Shown: positions 25,566 to 34,074 of the stretch, piece after piece | Position numbering within the stretch: position 1 is the first letter of the stretch | How the letters are laid out: each line of letters opens with the position of its first letter | From: Streptomyces sp. NBC_01306 | Lineage (GTDB): Bacteria > Actinomycetota > Actinomycetes > Streptomycetales > Streptomycetaceae | DNA: 64,000 bases | Reading direction: 5' to 3' | NCBI RefSeq assembly: GCF_026340465.1 | Contig: NZ_JAPEPC010000001.1 | Span: forward strand, 4,326,001 to 4,390,000 | Program-made: the position numbers and the translations under genes | Notes under the pieces: model-generated | Seen by the model: only the letters and a program-made list of their open reading frames with translations | Told to the model about the DNA's origin: nothing | Databases searched by the model: none

Positions 25566-26333
25566 TCACCGCCCTGCGGCAGCGTCGCTCTGCTCGGGTG
25601 CTTCGGCGGTGCTGAGTATGGTGCGGATCGCGGTCACCACCGCGGAGTTCTCTTCGTCCGGCACCTTCCGGATCTCTGTGCCGGGGGCGTGGATCATGGA
25701 GTCCAGGAGCCCGTCCGCCAGGCCGAGTACGAGTTGTTCGGCGGAGGCGTGGGGGAAGAGGCTGTGGGTGAGGGCGACGTTGCCGTGCAGCCCGGCCCAC
25801 AGGGTCTGGGCGAGTTGCTCCACAGGGAGGGTGAGTGCGTAGCCGTCGTTCTTGCAGCGGGTGACGGCCTCCCGGAAGCGTTCCGAGACCAGCCTGGCGG
25901 GGTGGCGTCCGATGCGGTCGGCGTCGACGGCCGGCTGGCGCATCTCGTACATGAGCCGGTACTGACCCGGTGCGCGGAGGGCGAAGCGGCAGTAGGTGTG
26001 CACCTGGGCCCGCAGCCGGGCGAGCAGGTCCGCCCCCTCGGCGCGGGCGGTTTCGTCGGCGGCGCGCATCTGGTCGGCAAGGTCGCGGTACTTGTCGGCG
26101 AGCGCTTCCCAGATCATCTCGGTCTTGTCGGAGAAGTGCAGGTAGAGGCTGGGTGCGGAGACCCCTACCTCCTTGGCCACTGCTCGGATGGTGAGCTTCT
26201 CCGTGCTGCCCCACTCGACCAGCAGCCGGTTGACCGCGTCCAGGATCTCCCCGCGGAGCCGTTCGCCCTCTCCCTTGCGGGAACGGGCCCGTTCGGTGGC
26301 CGGTTGCCCGGGTTCGGTCGGCTGCGCGCACAT
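25566..26333 (-). CDS. TetR-family transcriptional regulator
   Basis: 255 aa. Residues about 25-70 form the DNA-binding domain: ILDAVNRLLVEWG, LTIRAVAKEVGVSAPSLYLHFSDKTEM. The ligand domain is all-helical, with a WAGLHGNVAL motif. It is the nearest regulator to the P450 operon and, before the MITE and IS inserted, would have been separated from it by only the 18-bp array. A link to that operon is an inference. It converges on the unknown gene pair. Confidence 0.88.
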   Translation of the reverse strand: MCAQPTEPGQPATERARSRKGEGERLRGEILDAVNRLLVEWGSTEKLTIRAVAKEVGVSAPSLYLHFSDKTEMIWEALADKYRDLADQMRAADETARAEGADLLARLRAQVHTYCRFALRAPGQYRLMYEMRQPAVDADRIGRHPARLVSERFREAVTRCKNDGYALTLPVEQLAQTLWAGLHGNVALTHSLFPHASAEQLVLGLADGLLDSMIHAPGTEIRKVPDEENSAVVTAIRTILSTAEAPEQSDAAAGR

Positions 26334-26518
26334 GGTCGGTCCTTTCCTTCTGCGCGCCCGAGCCTACGCGCGCCGCAGGCCCCGGCCGCGCCGGCCGTGT
26401 CGGGGCTGCCCCAGGTGGTCGTGGCGAAGGCCGGGGTCGATGGGGGTGGGGGTGCCGGACGGCTGCGGCCGGGCGGCCGGGCAGTCGGGTGGCCGTCCGG
26501 CACCGCGGACGGGCGGGG

Positions 26519-26540
26519 TCAGCGGGTGACCACGGGCTAG
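26519..26540. repeat. Detached unit of the P450 3'-end 18-bp repeat, ending in the MITE target CTAG
   Basis: tcagcgggtgaccacggg plus CTAG matches the 18-bp units found at 28148-28255, on the other side of the MITE and IS. The array was therefore once continuous. Confidence 0.75.
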
Positions 26541-26701
26541 TGCCACGGCAGGCAACGTTTGCCCCGTCGCGACGCCCGGCACACACTCTCGCCGCACCGG
26601 CCGAAAGCCCAAGTACGTCCAGTACAAGGGCTTCCGGCCGGCACGCCGAGAGCACGCACCGAACGCCGCTCCTTGACGGGCAAACCTTGCCTGCCGCGGC
26701 A
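26541..26701. mobile_element. 161-bp MITE with CTAG target duplication
   Basis: The ends TGCCACGGCAGGCAACG and, on the other strand, TGCCGCGGCAGGCAAGG, are inverted repeats matching at 22 of 24 positions. The element is flanked by CTAG at 26537-26540 and 26702-26705. The interior is also largely self-complementary (GGCCGAAAGCCC against GGGCTTCCGGCC), so one strand can fold into a single long hairpin. It has no coding capacity. A 4-base CTAG duplication is typical of IS701-family transposases. The inverted repeats differ from those of the adjacent IS, so another IS701-type transposase probably moved it. Confidence 0.8.
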
Positions 26702-26705
26702 CTAG

Positions 26706-28147
26706 TAGGGCTTGGTCAGGTCAGTACGAGCGTGGGTATGTCGCGGTGGCAGGTGGGGCAGGCGCCGGCCCAGACCGCGAGGAGTATCTGCAGCTCGCGG
26801 ACGACTTGGTAGAGGCTCAGACCGGCGCCGTGTCTTTTGGGGCTCTGGCCAGTCGTTGCAGGGTGCAGAAGGCGTGGGCGACGGAGACGAGTGTGACGTG
26901 GTGGTGCCAGCCGTTGAAGGTGCGGCCCTCGAAATGGGTCAGGCCCAGGGCCTGTTTCATCTCCCGGTAGTCGTGCTCGATGCGCCAACGGAGCTTGGCG
27001 AGGCGGACCAACGTGGTCAGTGGAGTGTCGGTGGGCAGGTCGGAGAGCCAGAACTGGACCGGTTCGGGTTCGTTTGCCGGCCACTCGGCCAGCAGCCAGC
27101 ACTCCGGCAACTGCGGGCCCTGGACCGCCTGACGGATCTCGCGTCCGGCGGGGCGAATCCGCAGGGCGACAAACCGCGAGTACATGCGCTTGAAGCCGCT
27201 GCGGCTGGTGCCAGGCCGCGAGCCCTCCCGCCATTGCACGGGTTTGGCCGCCTTCCGGCCTGCTTCCATGGCCAGTTGTTTCACCGACTGTGGTTTGTCC
27301 AGATACTTCACAACCGGTGGGCGTCCGGTTCCGGAGTACGGAACGGCCACGGGAACGGCCTGGCCGGGGTGGGCCGTGAGCGTCGTGGAGATCCCGACGA
27401 CGTAATTCAGGCCGCGGGCCTGAACACCGAGCCGGAAAGCGGTGGCGTCGCCGTATCCAGCGTCCGCGATGGCCAACGGGATCTCAATGCCCCACGAGCG
27501 CGTCTCGTCCAGCATGTCCAGGGCCAGCTGCCACTTCTCCACGTGCCCGACATCGTCGGGAATGCCACAGGAGGCGCGGCGGGCGACCCTGTCCGGGTTC
27601 GCCTTCGGCGAGGCCGCATCCCACGTCTCGGGCAGGAACAGCCGCCAGTCCACCGCCGAGGAGGCGTGATCGGAGGCCAGGTGCAGCGAAACGCCCACCT
27701 GGCAGTTGGTGACCTTGCCGGCGGTGCCGGTGTACTGCCGCGACACACACGCCGAAGCATTTCCGTCCTTGAGGAAGCCGGTGTCGTCGAAGATCAGCGC
27801 GCTCGGCTGGATCGCCGCCTCCATTTTCCACGCCAGCCGGGCCCTGATGTGTGAGGGGTCCCACGGACTGGTGGTGACGAAGTGAGCCAGCGCCTGCCGG
27901 TTCCCCTCCTCCCCGAGGCGGGCCGCCATCGGCTCGACGGACTTCCGCTTGCCGTCGGTCAACAGCCCGCGCAGGTAGACCTGCCCCCAGCGACGTTGAT
28001 CCTTTCTCGCGAACGGCTCGAACACCTCCGCCGCAAACGTCTCCAACTCACCACGCACACAGGCAATCTCGTCCGGAGTCACACCCTCTCAACGCCGGAC
28101 CACACCCAACGGACACGCTCCACCACCATCAACATGACCAAGCCCTA
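26706..28147. mobile_element. Complete IS701-family insertion sequence, 1442 bp
   Basis: The ends are TAGGGCTTGGTCAGGT and, inverted, TAGGGCTTGGTCATGT (15 of 16 match). It is flanked by CTAG at 26702-26705 and 28148-28151, a 4-bp target duplication typical of the family. The left CTAG is shared with the right end of the MITE, so one inserted next to the other. It carries one intact transposase gene and looks recent. Confidence 0.9.
26817..28082 (-). CDS. IS701-family DDE transposase
   Basis: 421 aa, the usual length. Acidic catalytic residues are visible: the first in SALIFDDTGFLKDG, the second in LAIADAGYG, and the glutamate in KLRWRIEHDYREMKQ followed by LGLTHFEGR, the family signature. 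The GTG at 28082 lies just inside the right inverted repeat. The frame is intact, so the element may still move. Confidence 0.92.
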   Translation of the reverse strand: MTPDEIACVRGELETFAAEVFEPFARKDQRRWGQVYLRGLLTDGKRKSVEPMAARLGEEGNRQALAHFVTTSPWDPSHIRARLAWKMEAAIQPSALIFDDTGFLKDGNASACVSRQYTGTAGKVTNCQVGVSLHLASDHASSAVDWRLFLPETWDAASPKANPDRVARRASCGIPDDVGHVEKWQLALDMLDETRSWGIEIPLAIADAGYGDATAFRLGVQARGLNYVVGISTTLTAHPGQAVPVAVPYSGTGRPPVVKYLDKPQSVKQLAMEAGRKAAKPVQWREGSRPGTSRSGFKRMYSRFVALRIRPAGREIRQAVQGPQLPECWLLAEWPANEPEPVQFWLSDLPTDTPLTTLVRLAKLRWRIEHDYREMKQALGLTHFEGRTFNGWHHHVTLVSVAHAFCTLQRLARAPKDTAPV

Positions 28148-28255
28148 CTAGTGGGTGACCGCGAGCTAGCAGGTGTCCACGAGCCAGCAGGTGTCCACGA
28201 GCTAGTGGGTGACCATGAGCCAGCGAGAGACCATGAGCTAGCGGGTGACCATGAG
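28148..28255. repeat. 18-bp tandem array derived from the P450 stop region
   Basis: Six units of 18 bp begin at 28148, 28166, 28184, 28202, 28220 and 28238. The last unit, ctagcgggtgaccatgag, is the coding end of the P450 gene on the reverse strand (Leu-Met-Val-Thr-Arg-stop plus part of the previous codon). Units differ by one to four bases. Four of six contain CTAG, the target of the IS and MITE. Confidence 0.9.
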
Positions 28256-29446
28256 CTTCTTCACCGCGTAGTTGGTGCCGTATGTGTCCATGGGGACCTC
28301 ATCGGCGGGCACCGCGAGGCGCAGATGAGGGAAGCGGGCGAAGAGCCGCGGCAGCACCGTCTTGAGCTCGGCGCGGGCGATGTTCTGGCCCAGGCACTGG
28401 TGGACGCCGTAGCCGAAGGCCAGGTGGCGGGTCATCCTGCGGTCGAAGTCGGGGGTGTCCGGGTTGTCGAAGACGCGCGGGTCGCGGTTGGCGGCGGGCA
28501 TGGCGACGACCACGAGGTCGCCCTTCGCGATCTGCTGGCCGCCCAGTTCGAGGTTCTCCTTGGCGACGCGGCCGAGGCCGAACTGCACGATGGTCAGGTA
28601 GCGCAGCAGTTCCTCGACGGCCGGGCCGGTCTTCTCCGGCTGGGCGGTGAAGTCCTTCCGCTGCTCGTCGTGGGTGAGCAGGGTGAAGGCGGAGAGGCCC
28701 AGCATGGCGGCGGTGGTGTCGTGCCCGGCGAAGAGCAACAGCACCCCCATGCCGATCAGTTCGTCGTCCTTGAGGAAGGACCCCTCCGCGTCGGCGACCT
28801 GGATCAGCTCTGCGAGCAGACCGTCGGCCGCGCCCGTACGGCGCTTCTCGGCGACAAGATTCGTGATGTAGTCGATGAGCCACTTCGCGCCGCGGTCGCG
28901 CTCCTCGCGGGGGTTGGCCATGTCCATCATGGCCTCGGTGGCGTGGTGGAAGCCGTCCCGGTCCTCGTAGGGCACCCCGAGCAGCTCGCAGATCACCAGG
29001 CAGGGAATGGGCAGCGACATCGCCTGCACGAAGTCGAACGTCTCCGGGCCGGCCGCGATGGCGTCCAGGTGCTCGTCGACGATGCGGTCAATGTAGGGCT
29101 GAAGCCGCTTCTGTACGTTCTTCGGTGTGAAGCGGCCGGTCAGCAGCCTGCGGTACTGGCTGTGATCGGGTTCGTCCATCATCACGAACGTCGGGTTGAA
29201 CGGCGCCTCCTGGTCGGCCTCGGAGACTTCGCCCTCGGGGGTGTCGTGCCGGGGGCGGCGGGCGCTCATCCGCGGGTCGGAGAAGACCTGACTGCCTTCC
29301 TCGAAGCGGGTCACCAGCCAGCCGGTGGAGCCGTTGGGGAAGCGGACCCGGGTGACGGGCTGCTCCTCGCGCAACTGGTCGTACTCCAGCGGCGGGTCGA
29401 GCGGCCGGGTGCGCTGGACGGGCATGGCGGGAAGGGGCGCGGTCAT
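28238..29446 (-). CDS. Cytochrome P450
   Basis: 402 aa, soluble bacterial P450. I-helix oxygen-binding motif FAGHDTT (about residue 237), ExxR helix ELLRYL, and heme loop FGYGVHQCLGQNIAR with the cysteine ligand near residue 351. It hydroxylates or otherwise oxidises a small hydrophobic substrate using electrons from the ferredoxin and reductase encoded upstream. Start ATG 29446 overlaps the previous stop as ATGA with GGAGAA upstream. The last gene of a four-gene coupled operon; its stop codon is embedded in the 18-bp tandem array. CYP family not assigned. Confidence 0.93.
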   Translation of the reverse strand: MTAPLPAMPVQRTRPLDPPLEYDQLREEQPVTRVRFPNGSTGWLVTRFEEGSQVFSDPRMSARRPRHDTPEGEVSEADQEAPFNPTFVMMDEPDHSQYRRLLTGRFTPKNVQKRLQPYIDRIVDEHLDAIAAGPETFDFVQAMSLPIPCLVICELLGVPYEDRDGFHHATEAMMDMANPREERDRGAKWLIDYITNLVAEKRRTGAADGLLAELIQVADAEGSFLKDDELIGMGVLLLFAGHDTTAAMLGLSAFTLLTHDEQRKDFTAQPEKTGPAVEELLRYLTIVQFGLGRVAKENLELGGQQIAKGDLVVVAMPAANRDPRVFDNPDTPDFDRRMTRHLAFGYGVHQCLGQNIARAELKTVLPRLFARFPHLRLAVPADEVPMDTYGTNYAVKKLMVTR

Positions 29447-30837
29447 CGCTTCTCCGTGGGGGTGTGGTCGGATGCGGTGTGGTCGGGTGCGGTGGTGTGG
29501 GCGGCCAGGGCTGCGGTGACGCCCTGGTAGGTGGCGGTGGCGTTGCACCAGCCGACGTACAGCGCCAGGTGCAGCACGGCCTCGTGCAGCTGCTCCGGGG
29601 TGAACTCCCCGTTGGCCAGGGCGCCGGCGGTCTGGATCTGGATCAGGTCGGCCCGGCCGGTGGACGCGGCGACGCCGAGGGTGAGCAGCCGCCGGTCGCG
29701 TACGGACAGTTCAGAACGGCTCCAGACATCCGCGAAGAGGTAGTCGACGGTGTCGGTCGTGAAAGGGTCGGCGGGCTCGCCGACGCGGTCCGCCAGTTCG
29801 GGGCCGTAGACCCGCTTCATCATTTCCACGCCCCGCTCACGCCGGTCCTGCGGCAGCGGCGTGAGCGGCCGTGCGGGAGCGTCGTCCAGTCCGAGGGTCT
29901 GCCGGGCGCCCTCGCGGGTGACGTCCACCAGAGGTGTGTCCACGCCGAGCGAGGCGCCCAACTCCTGTGCCGCGCCGAGGTCCTTGACCATCAGGGTCTC
30001 GACCTGCCGCAGCAGCGACTCCGGTACGCCGTCCTGCTTCATGTGCAGCAGCTGCAGCAGGGTGGCACCTTCGGGGTCGGCGCTCTCGATGACGGTGGCG
30101 AGCGCGCCGAGGTCCACACCCGCCGCCTCCACCAGCGCGGAGGCTTCGGCCACGGTGCGCCAGCTGCCGTACGTGACGACATTGCGGGCGATCTTGGTGG
30201 CCATTCCGGCGCCGGAAGGGCCGCAGTGCACGACCTTCTTGGCCCAGTCCCGCAGCACCGGCATCGCCTGTTCGACGGTTGCGTCGGCGCCGCCGACGAT
30301 GGCGACCATGCCGTGCTCGGCGGCCTTGTCGCCCGGGGTGACCCCGCAGTCGAGGAACCCGACGCCCGACTCCCGGCAGGCGGCGGCCAGTTCGCGGACG
30401 GCGGGCAGGTCGACGGTGCTGAGCAGTACGACCGTCAGGTCCGGATGGGCCGCGGACAGCAGCCCGCCCTCGCCGCAGATCACGTCGCGGGCCTGTGCGG
30501 CATTGACGACCGCCACCATCACCACGTCGCTGCGCCGCGCGACCTCGGCGGGCGAGGACCGGGGAGCCGGTACGCCGTCCAGCAGGTCCGCTGCGTCCGG
30601 GCGGATGTCGTGGACCACCGGGGTCCGGCCGCTGCGGGCCAGGCTGACGGCAACCCCACCGCCGATCATGCCGAGCCCCACGACGCCGGCCCGCGGCCTA
30701 CCGGCGCCTGTGGCCGATCGGTCTGCGTCCGGTCCGTCTGCGTCCGATCCGTCTGTGCCCGGCCCGTCTGCGATCGATCCGTCTGCGCTTGCACGGTCTT
30801 CACCTGCACGGTCTGTGCTTGCACTGTCTGCGGGCAT
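29443..30837 (-). CDS. 3-hydroxyisobutyrate dehydrogenase-like / carboxymuconolactone decarboxylase-like fusion
   Basis: 464 aa. An acidic Ser/Asp/Gly leader of about 47 residues comes from a short DNA repeat. A Rossmann domain follows (VVGLGMIGGGVA, about 49-60), then the beta-hydroxyacid dehydrogenase core with TPGDKAAEHGMVAIVGG and the catalytic-lysine helix GMATKIARN. From about residue 323 a second domain begins (ERGVEMMKRVYGPE, later SVRDRRLLTLGVAAS and EAVLHLALYVG), which is the carboxymuconolactone decarboxylase/AhpD-like fold. Starts in a TGATG overlap with the reductase gene. The fusion suggests two steps on one substrate; the compound is unknown. Confidence 0.85.
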   Translation of the reverse strand: MPADSASTDRAGEDRASADGSIADGPGTDGSDADGPDADRSATGAGRPRAGVVGLGMIGGGVAVSLARSGRTPVVHDIRPDAADLLDGVPAPRSSPAEVARRSDVVMVAVVNAAQARDVICGEGGLLSAAHPDLTVVLLSTVDLPAVRELAAACRESGVGFLDCGVTPGDKAAEHGMVAIVGGADATVEQAMPVLRDWAKKVVHCGPSGAGMATKIARNVVTYGSWRTVAEASALVEAAGVDLGALATVIESADPEGATLLQLLHMKQDGVPESLLRQVETLMVKDLGAAQELGASLGVDTPLVDVTREGARQTLGLDDAPARPLTPLPQDRRERGVEMMKRVYGPELADRVGEPADPFTTDTVDYLFADVWSRSELSVRDRRLLTLGVAASTGRADLIQIQTAGALANGEFTPEQLHEAVLHLALYVGWCNATATYQGVTAALAAHTTAPDHTASDHTPTEKR

Positions 30838-32108
30838 CAGCGGGCCCTTCCGGTCGTTGCGGGATTGCTGTCGGAGGACGTGGATGACGTGGCTGTCTGC
30901 GCCTCCGCAGCTGCTGCCAGGGCCTCGTCCCACGGGGTGCGGGCGGCCACGAGGGCGCGCAGGGCGCGCAGCGGGCGGAGCATGTTGACGCCGACCGCTG
31001 CGCAGACCCGGCCGCCCTTTCCGTAGAGAGCGGTGAACTTCCGCTGCTCCAAGGAGCCGTCCACGAGCGTGAATTGATCGGCTCCGCGGGTGAGCCCATG
31101 GATCTGGATCTTCAGGTCGTACTGGTCGGACCACACGTAGGGCACCGTGCTGAACGGCTTCGCGGCGCCGGGCCCGGCCAGCAGGTTGCGCGCGGCCGCC
31201 AGTCCCTGTTCGGCGGCGTTGGTGCGGTGCTCGATCCGGATACGCGTCCCGGTGACCGGATCGGGCCAGGAGGCGACATCGCCCGCGGCCCAGACGCCGT
31301 CCCCGGCACAGAGGGTGGCGTCGCACTCGACACCGTTGCCGAGCGGGACGCCGCTGCCCGCCAGCCATTCGACGTTGGGCTGTGCGCCGATGCCGACCAG
31401 CACCGCACCGGCGCTCACCGTGCGGCCGTCGGACAGGGCGACGCCGGTCGCCCGCCCACGATCGCTCAGGACCCGCTCGACGCTCACACCCGTCTCGATG
31501 CGCACCCCGTGCTCGGCGTGCACCTGGCGCAGCATGGCGCCGACGTCGGAGCCCAGGGCGTCACTCATCGGTTGCGGAGTGTCGGTGACCAGGGTGACCT
31601 CACAGCCCAGGCCACGCGCGACGGCGGCGGCCTCCGCGCCGACGAAACCTCCGCCGACGACCACCAAGTGCGGCGCGAGCGCGAGCTCCGCTTTCAGCGC
31701 GAGGGCATCCTCCAGGGTGCGCAGTACATGCACCCCGGTCACCTCCTCGGTGCCGGGCAGACGCCGGGCGCGAGTGCCGGTGGCGACCACGAGCGCCTCG
31801 TACGCCACCCGGGAACCGCCGGCCAGCACCACCTCACGCGCCCGGGTGTCCAGTGCCGTGGCTGCCGAGCCGGGCCGCAGGTCCAGGTCCAGCCCCGACA
31901 ACACATCGGGGGTACGCAGCGCGAGACGCCCGGCTTCCCAACTGCCCGACAGCAGCTGCTTGGACAGCGGCGGCCGGTCGTACGGAGTGTGCTCTTCCTC
32001 GCCGAGCAGTGTCAGCGTGCCGTCGTAGCCCTGGCGGCGCAGCCCTTCGGCGGCGGCGAGACCGGCCGCCGAGGCGCCGACGACCACGACGGAGCGCGGC
32101 CACGTCAC
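30837..32108 (-). CDS. FAD-dependent ferredoxin reductase
   Basis: 423 aa. FAD-binding VVVVGASAAGLAAAEGLRRQG at the N-terminus, YDRPPLSKQ, and a second dinucleotide fold LVVVGGGFVGAEAAA for NAD(P)H, followed by VWAAGDVA. This is the rubredoxin/putidaredoxin-reductase type that reduces small ferredoxins for P450s. GTG start overlaps the ferredoxin stop as GTGA; the stop overlaps the fusion gene start. The C-terminal tail is Ala/Thr/Ser-rich. Confidence 0.92.
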   Translation of the reverse strand: MTWPRSVVVVGASAAGLAAAEGLRRQGYDGTLTLLGEEEHTPYDRPPLSKQLLSGSWEAGRLALRTPDVLSGLDLDLRPGSAATALDTRAREVVLAGGSRVAYEALVVATGTRARRLPGTEEVTGVHVLRTLEDALALKAELALAPHLVVVGGGFVGAEAAAVARGLGCEVTLVTDTPQPMSDALGSDVGAMLRQVHAEHGVRIETGVSVERVLSDRGRATGVALSDGRTVSAGAVLVGIGAQPNVEWLAGSGVPLGNGVECDATLCAGDGVWAAGDVASWPDPVTGTRIRIEHRTNAAEQGLAAARNLLAGPGAAKPFSTVPYVWSDQYDLKIQIHGLTRGADQFTLVDGSLEQRKFTALYGKGGRVCAAVGVNMLRPLRALRALVAARTPWDEALAAAAEAQTATSSTSSDSNPATTGRAR

Positions 32109-32299
32109 TCGCGCACCTCGATGGCGGCTGCGGGACAGACGGCCGCAGCCTCACGCACGTTCCCGTACTGCTCCTGCGGCGGGTCCTGGTCCAACAGGAC
32201 GACGATGCCGTCCTCGTCCCGCTGGTCGAACACCTCCGGCGCCACCAGCACGCACTGGCCGGCCCCGCAGCACTTGTCCTCTTCGATGGCGATCTTCAT
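32105..32299 (-). CDS. Small ferredoxin, 3Fe-4S type
   Basis: 64 aa. Cluster ligands appear in DKCCGAGQCV and in AAAVCPAAAI, the short P450-partner ferredoxin pattern with three effective cysteines plus one extra. GGAGG lies 9 bases upstream of the ATG. First gene of the four-gene redox operon; it carries electrons from the reductase to the P450. Confidence 0.93.
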   Translation of the reverse strand: MKIAIEEDKCCGAGQCVLVAPEVFDQRDEDGIVVLLDQDPPQEQYGNVREAAAVCPAAAIEVRE

Positions 32300-32373
32300 G
32301 GGGGGATACCTCCGGCGCGCCTCTGGAAACGAGGCAGCGCGGTACAGGGCAGCAATATCGCTGCACCAGTCAC

Positions 32374-32387
32374 CTAACTAAGTTCAG
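32374..32387. promoter_or_regulatory. Candidate operator upstream of the P450 operon
   Basis: ctAACTAAGTTcag contains a perfect 9-bp palindrome (AACT-A-AGTT) 75 bases upstream of the ferredoxin start, a position and shape that suit a TetR-family repressor. The link to the TetR gene at 25566 is inferred. Confidence 0.35.
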
Positions 32388-32505
32388 TCACGGACGTTAC
32401 GACTCTGCCGGTCCCGTGTCCAGCCTGGTTTCGGGGGTGTGCGAGGAACGGGAGCGGGGAGGGGGGCCCGCGGCCGAACCCACCGCGACGAGGTTGGCGG
32501 CCGCA

Positions 32506-32655
32506 CGTGCGGGAATGGTCCCCACGGGCCACCGGGGAACCAGCCAGGACGTGGCCGACGCGGCACTCTTCCTCGCCTCGGACGAGTCCGCGTTCATCAC
32601 CGGCGTCATCCTGCCTGACGACGGCGACTTCACCCTCCGGGCAGGAACCCACTGA
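32506..32655 (+). pseudogene. Remnant of a short-chain dehydrogenase gene
   Basis: The 50 codons read VPTGHRGTSQDVADAALFLA and then SDESAFITGVILPDDGDF, the typical SDR C-terminus with an Asp-for-Gly change near the end. No N-terminal cofactor or catalytic part exists upstream. This is a 3' fragment left by an old rearrangement, probably of the redox gene cluster beside it. Confidence 0.7.
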
Positions 32656-32993
32656 ACGCCCCGGCCTGCAAGGCATAAACCGATCGTCCACCGTCTCGCC
32701 CACCATCGCCGCAGCCTCGCGCCTTGCGAAGATCGCTCACGCAAACGGCCCCGGACGAAGTCCGAGGCCGGGCCGAGCCGCTACCTGAGGGAGAAACCCC
32801 AGGTGAGCGCGGTAGTACGTTGTGCCCCCGGCAGGATTCGAACCTGCGACGCTCGCTTGAGGAGCGAGGTTGGGCGATCCGGGGGCCGAGCTACGGGAGG
32901 CCTACTCCAGCGGTGGAAGTACGGCGGTCCGGCCGCGATGGCGGCTGTGAAAATCGCTGTCCGATTGTCGGAACGCAGTGGTAGAGGTTCAGG
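32656..32993. other. Left boundary of the tRNA-Arg island
   Basis: 338 bases without a protein gene. 32738-32850 resembles 44960-45080: the same hairpin CGGCCCCGGAC..GTCCGAGGCCG, then gggagaaaccccagg, then the 30-base tRNA 3' end. This marks an attachment-site copy with its flank. The decayed tRNA copy (32823-32901) follows. Confidence 0.6.
32821..32901 (-). pseudogene. Decayed tRNA-Arg copy at an attachment site
   Basis: Bases 32821-32850 are identical to the 3' end of the tRNA-Arg at 45051-45080 (T-arm and acceptor). Beyond that the match is poor: the anticodon loop would read TCCTCAA without the invariant U33, and the 5' acceptor GCCTCCC does not match. It is a remnant, not a working tRNA. 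Confidence 0.7.
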
Positions 32994-33791
32994 GTGACAA
33001 TGACACTTGAGTTCCCCGTTCTGCTGCGACAGATCGACGAACGGTCGACCGCCTTCCGCGCCGCGGTCGCCTCCGCGCCCAGCCTCGACGTACAGGTGCC
33101 GACCTGCCCCGAGTGGACGCTGTTCGATCTGGCGCAGCACATCGGCGAGGGGCGCCGTGACTGGGCCGCCACCGTCGCCGCAGGGCCTGCTCCGGCCAAG
33201 TCCGCAGCGGAGGGCGCCCCGGCTGCGCCTCGGGAACGGGAGGCTCTGCTGGCCTGGTTGGCGGAGTCCACGGAGCAACTGCTGGACGCACTGCGGAAGG
33301 CCGGCCCGGATCGCGGTTGCTGGACATGGTGGGAGACGTCGCAGTCGCCGCAGATCTCCGGTGCCGTAGCTCGGCACCAGCTCCAGCAGATGGCGGTGCA
33401 CACGTACGACGCCCAGATCACCGTGGGCGACCCGCAGCCGCTGCCGGCCGAGGTGGCGCTCGACGGTGTCGACGAGTTCCTGTCCACCTGCGTCGCAACG
33501 ACAAGTGCCTGGCCGCACAAGCCCGCTGTCGTCGACTTCCACGCCTCCGAGGGCCGCTCATGGCGCCTCTCGCTCTCCGCCGACGGCGCACGGACCGCCC
33601 GCCTCCCCGGGCCCGGCACCATGCCGGCCAACGCTGCCGGCCAGGACCCGGACGCGGCCGCCGCCTCCGCCTGGGGCACGGCCGACCAGCTGGTCCTCAT
33701 CCTGCACGACCGTATCCCGGTCAACTCCCTGAAGCTCGACGGCGACCAACATCTCTTCGAGCAGCTCAGCGCCTGGGACCCGGAAGAGTAG
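32994..33791 (+). CDS. Maleylpyruvate isomerase-family (DinB-like, mycothiol-dependent) protein
   Basis: 265 aa. The N-terminus has VPTCPEWTLFDLAQHIGEGRRDW, the family metal-site histidine region, then ARHQLQQMAVHTYDAQITVG with further His/Asp ligands, and a C-terminal MDMPI domain (AWGTADQLVLILHDRIP). Family members use mycothiol, the actinobacterial thiol, in isomerisation or detoxification. GTG 32994 or ATG 33000 could start it. It sits just inside the left island boundary. Confidence 0.8.
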   Translation: MTMTLEFPVLLRQIDERSTAFRAAVASAPSLDVQVPTCPEWTLFDLAQHIGEGRRDWAATVAAGPAPAKSAAEGAPAAPREREALLAWLAESTEQLLDALRKAGPDRGCWTWWETSQSPQISGAVARHQLQQMAVHTYDAQITVGDPQPLPAEVALDGVDEFLSTCVATTSAWPHKPAVVDFHASEGRSWRLSLSADGARTARLPGPGTMPANAAGQDPDAAAASAWGTADQLVLILHDRIPVNSLKLDGDQHLFEQLSAWDPEE

Positions 33792-34074
33792 AACGTGACG
33801 AACTTGTCCGGCGCGGGCTGGTGGCCGTAGGTGCCGACGCCTTCCTCACTGCGAGTAGTGGTTGGGAAGGATCACAGAGGCGGGTCACGGGGCGCTTCGT
33901 GCGCCGTTGCGTTGATGAAGTGTCAGGGGGTGCCCGCAGGACCGTGGAGCCGGGCCCAGTCTGGTCGGCCGGCGGCAGTTGGTGGGAAGATGGCCGACAT
34001 GACGATCACCAGAAAGGCCGATGCCGCGTAGACGGCCTGGCCGCGTCCGTACCGAGCTTCCGCGCCGGCCTCGG

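Noticed and set aside
26334-26540. Possible short gene upstream of the TetR gene
   Set aside because: Frames here are GC-biased Pro/Arg/Ala strings without a start signal.
28148-28255. 18-bp repeats as a CRISPR-like array
   Set aside because: Units are directly adjacent with no spacers, and their sequence is simply the end of the P450 gene.
33792-34074. Short frames such as 33831-34031
   Set aside because: No ribosome site, no family resemblance and composition typical of non-coding sequence.
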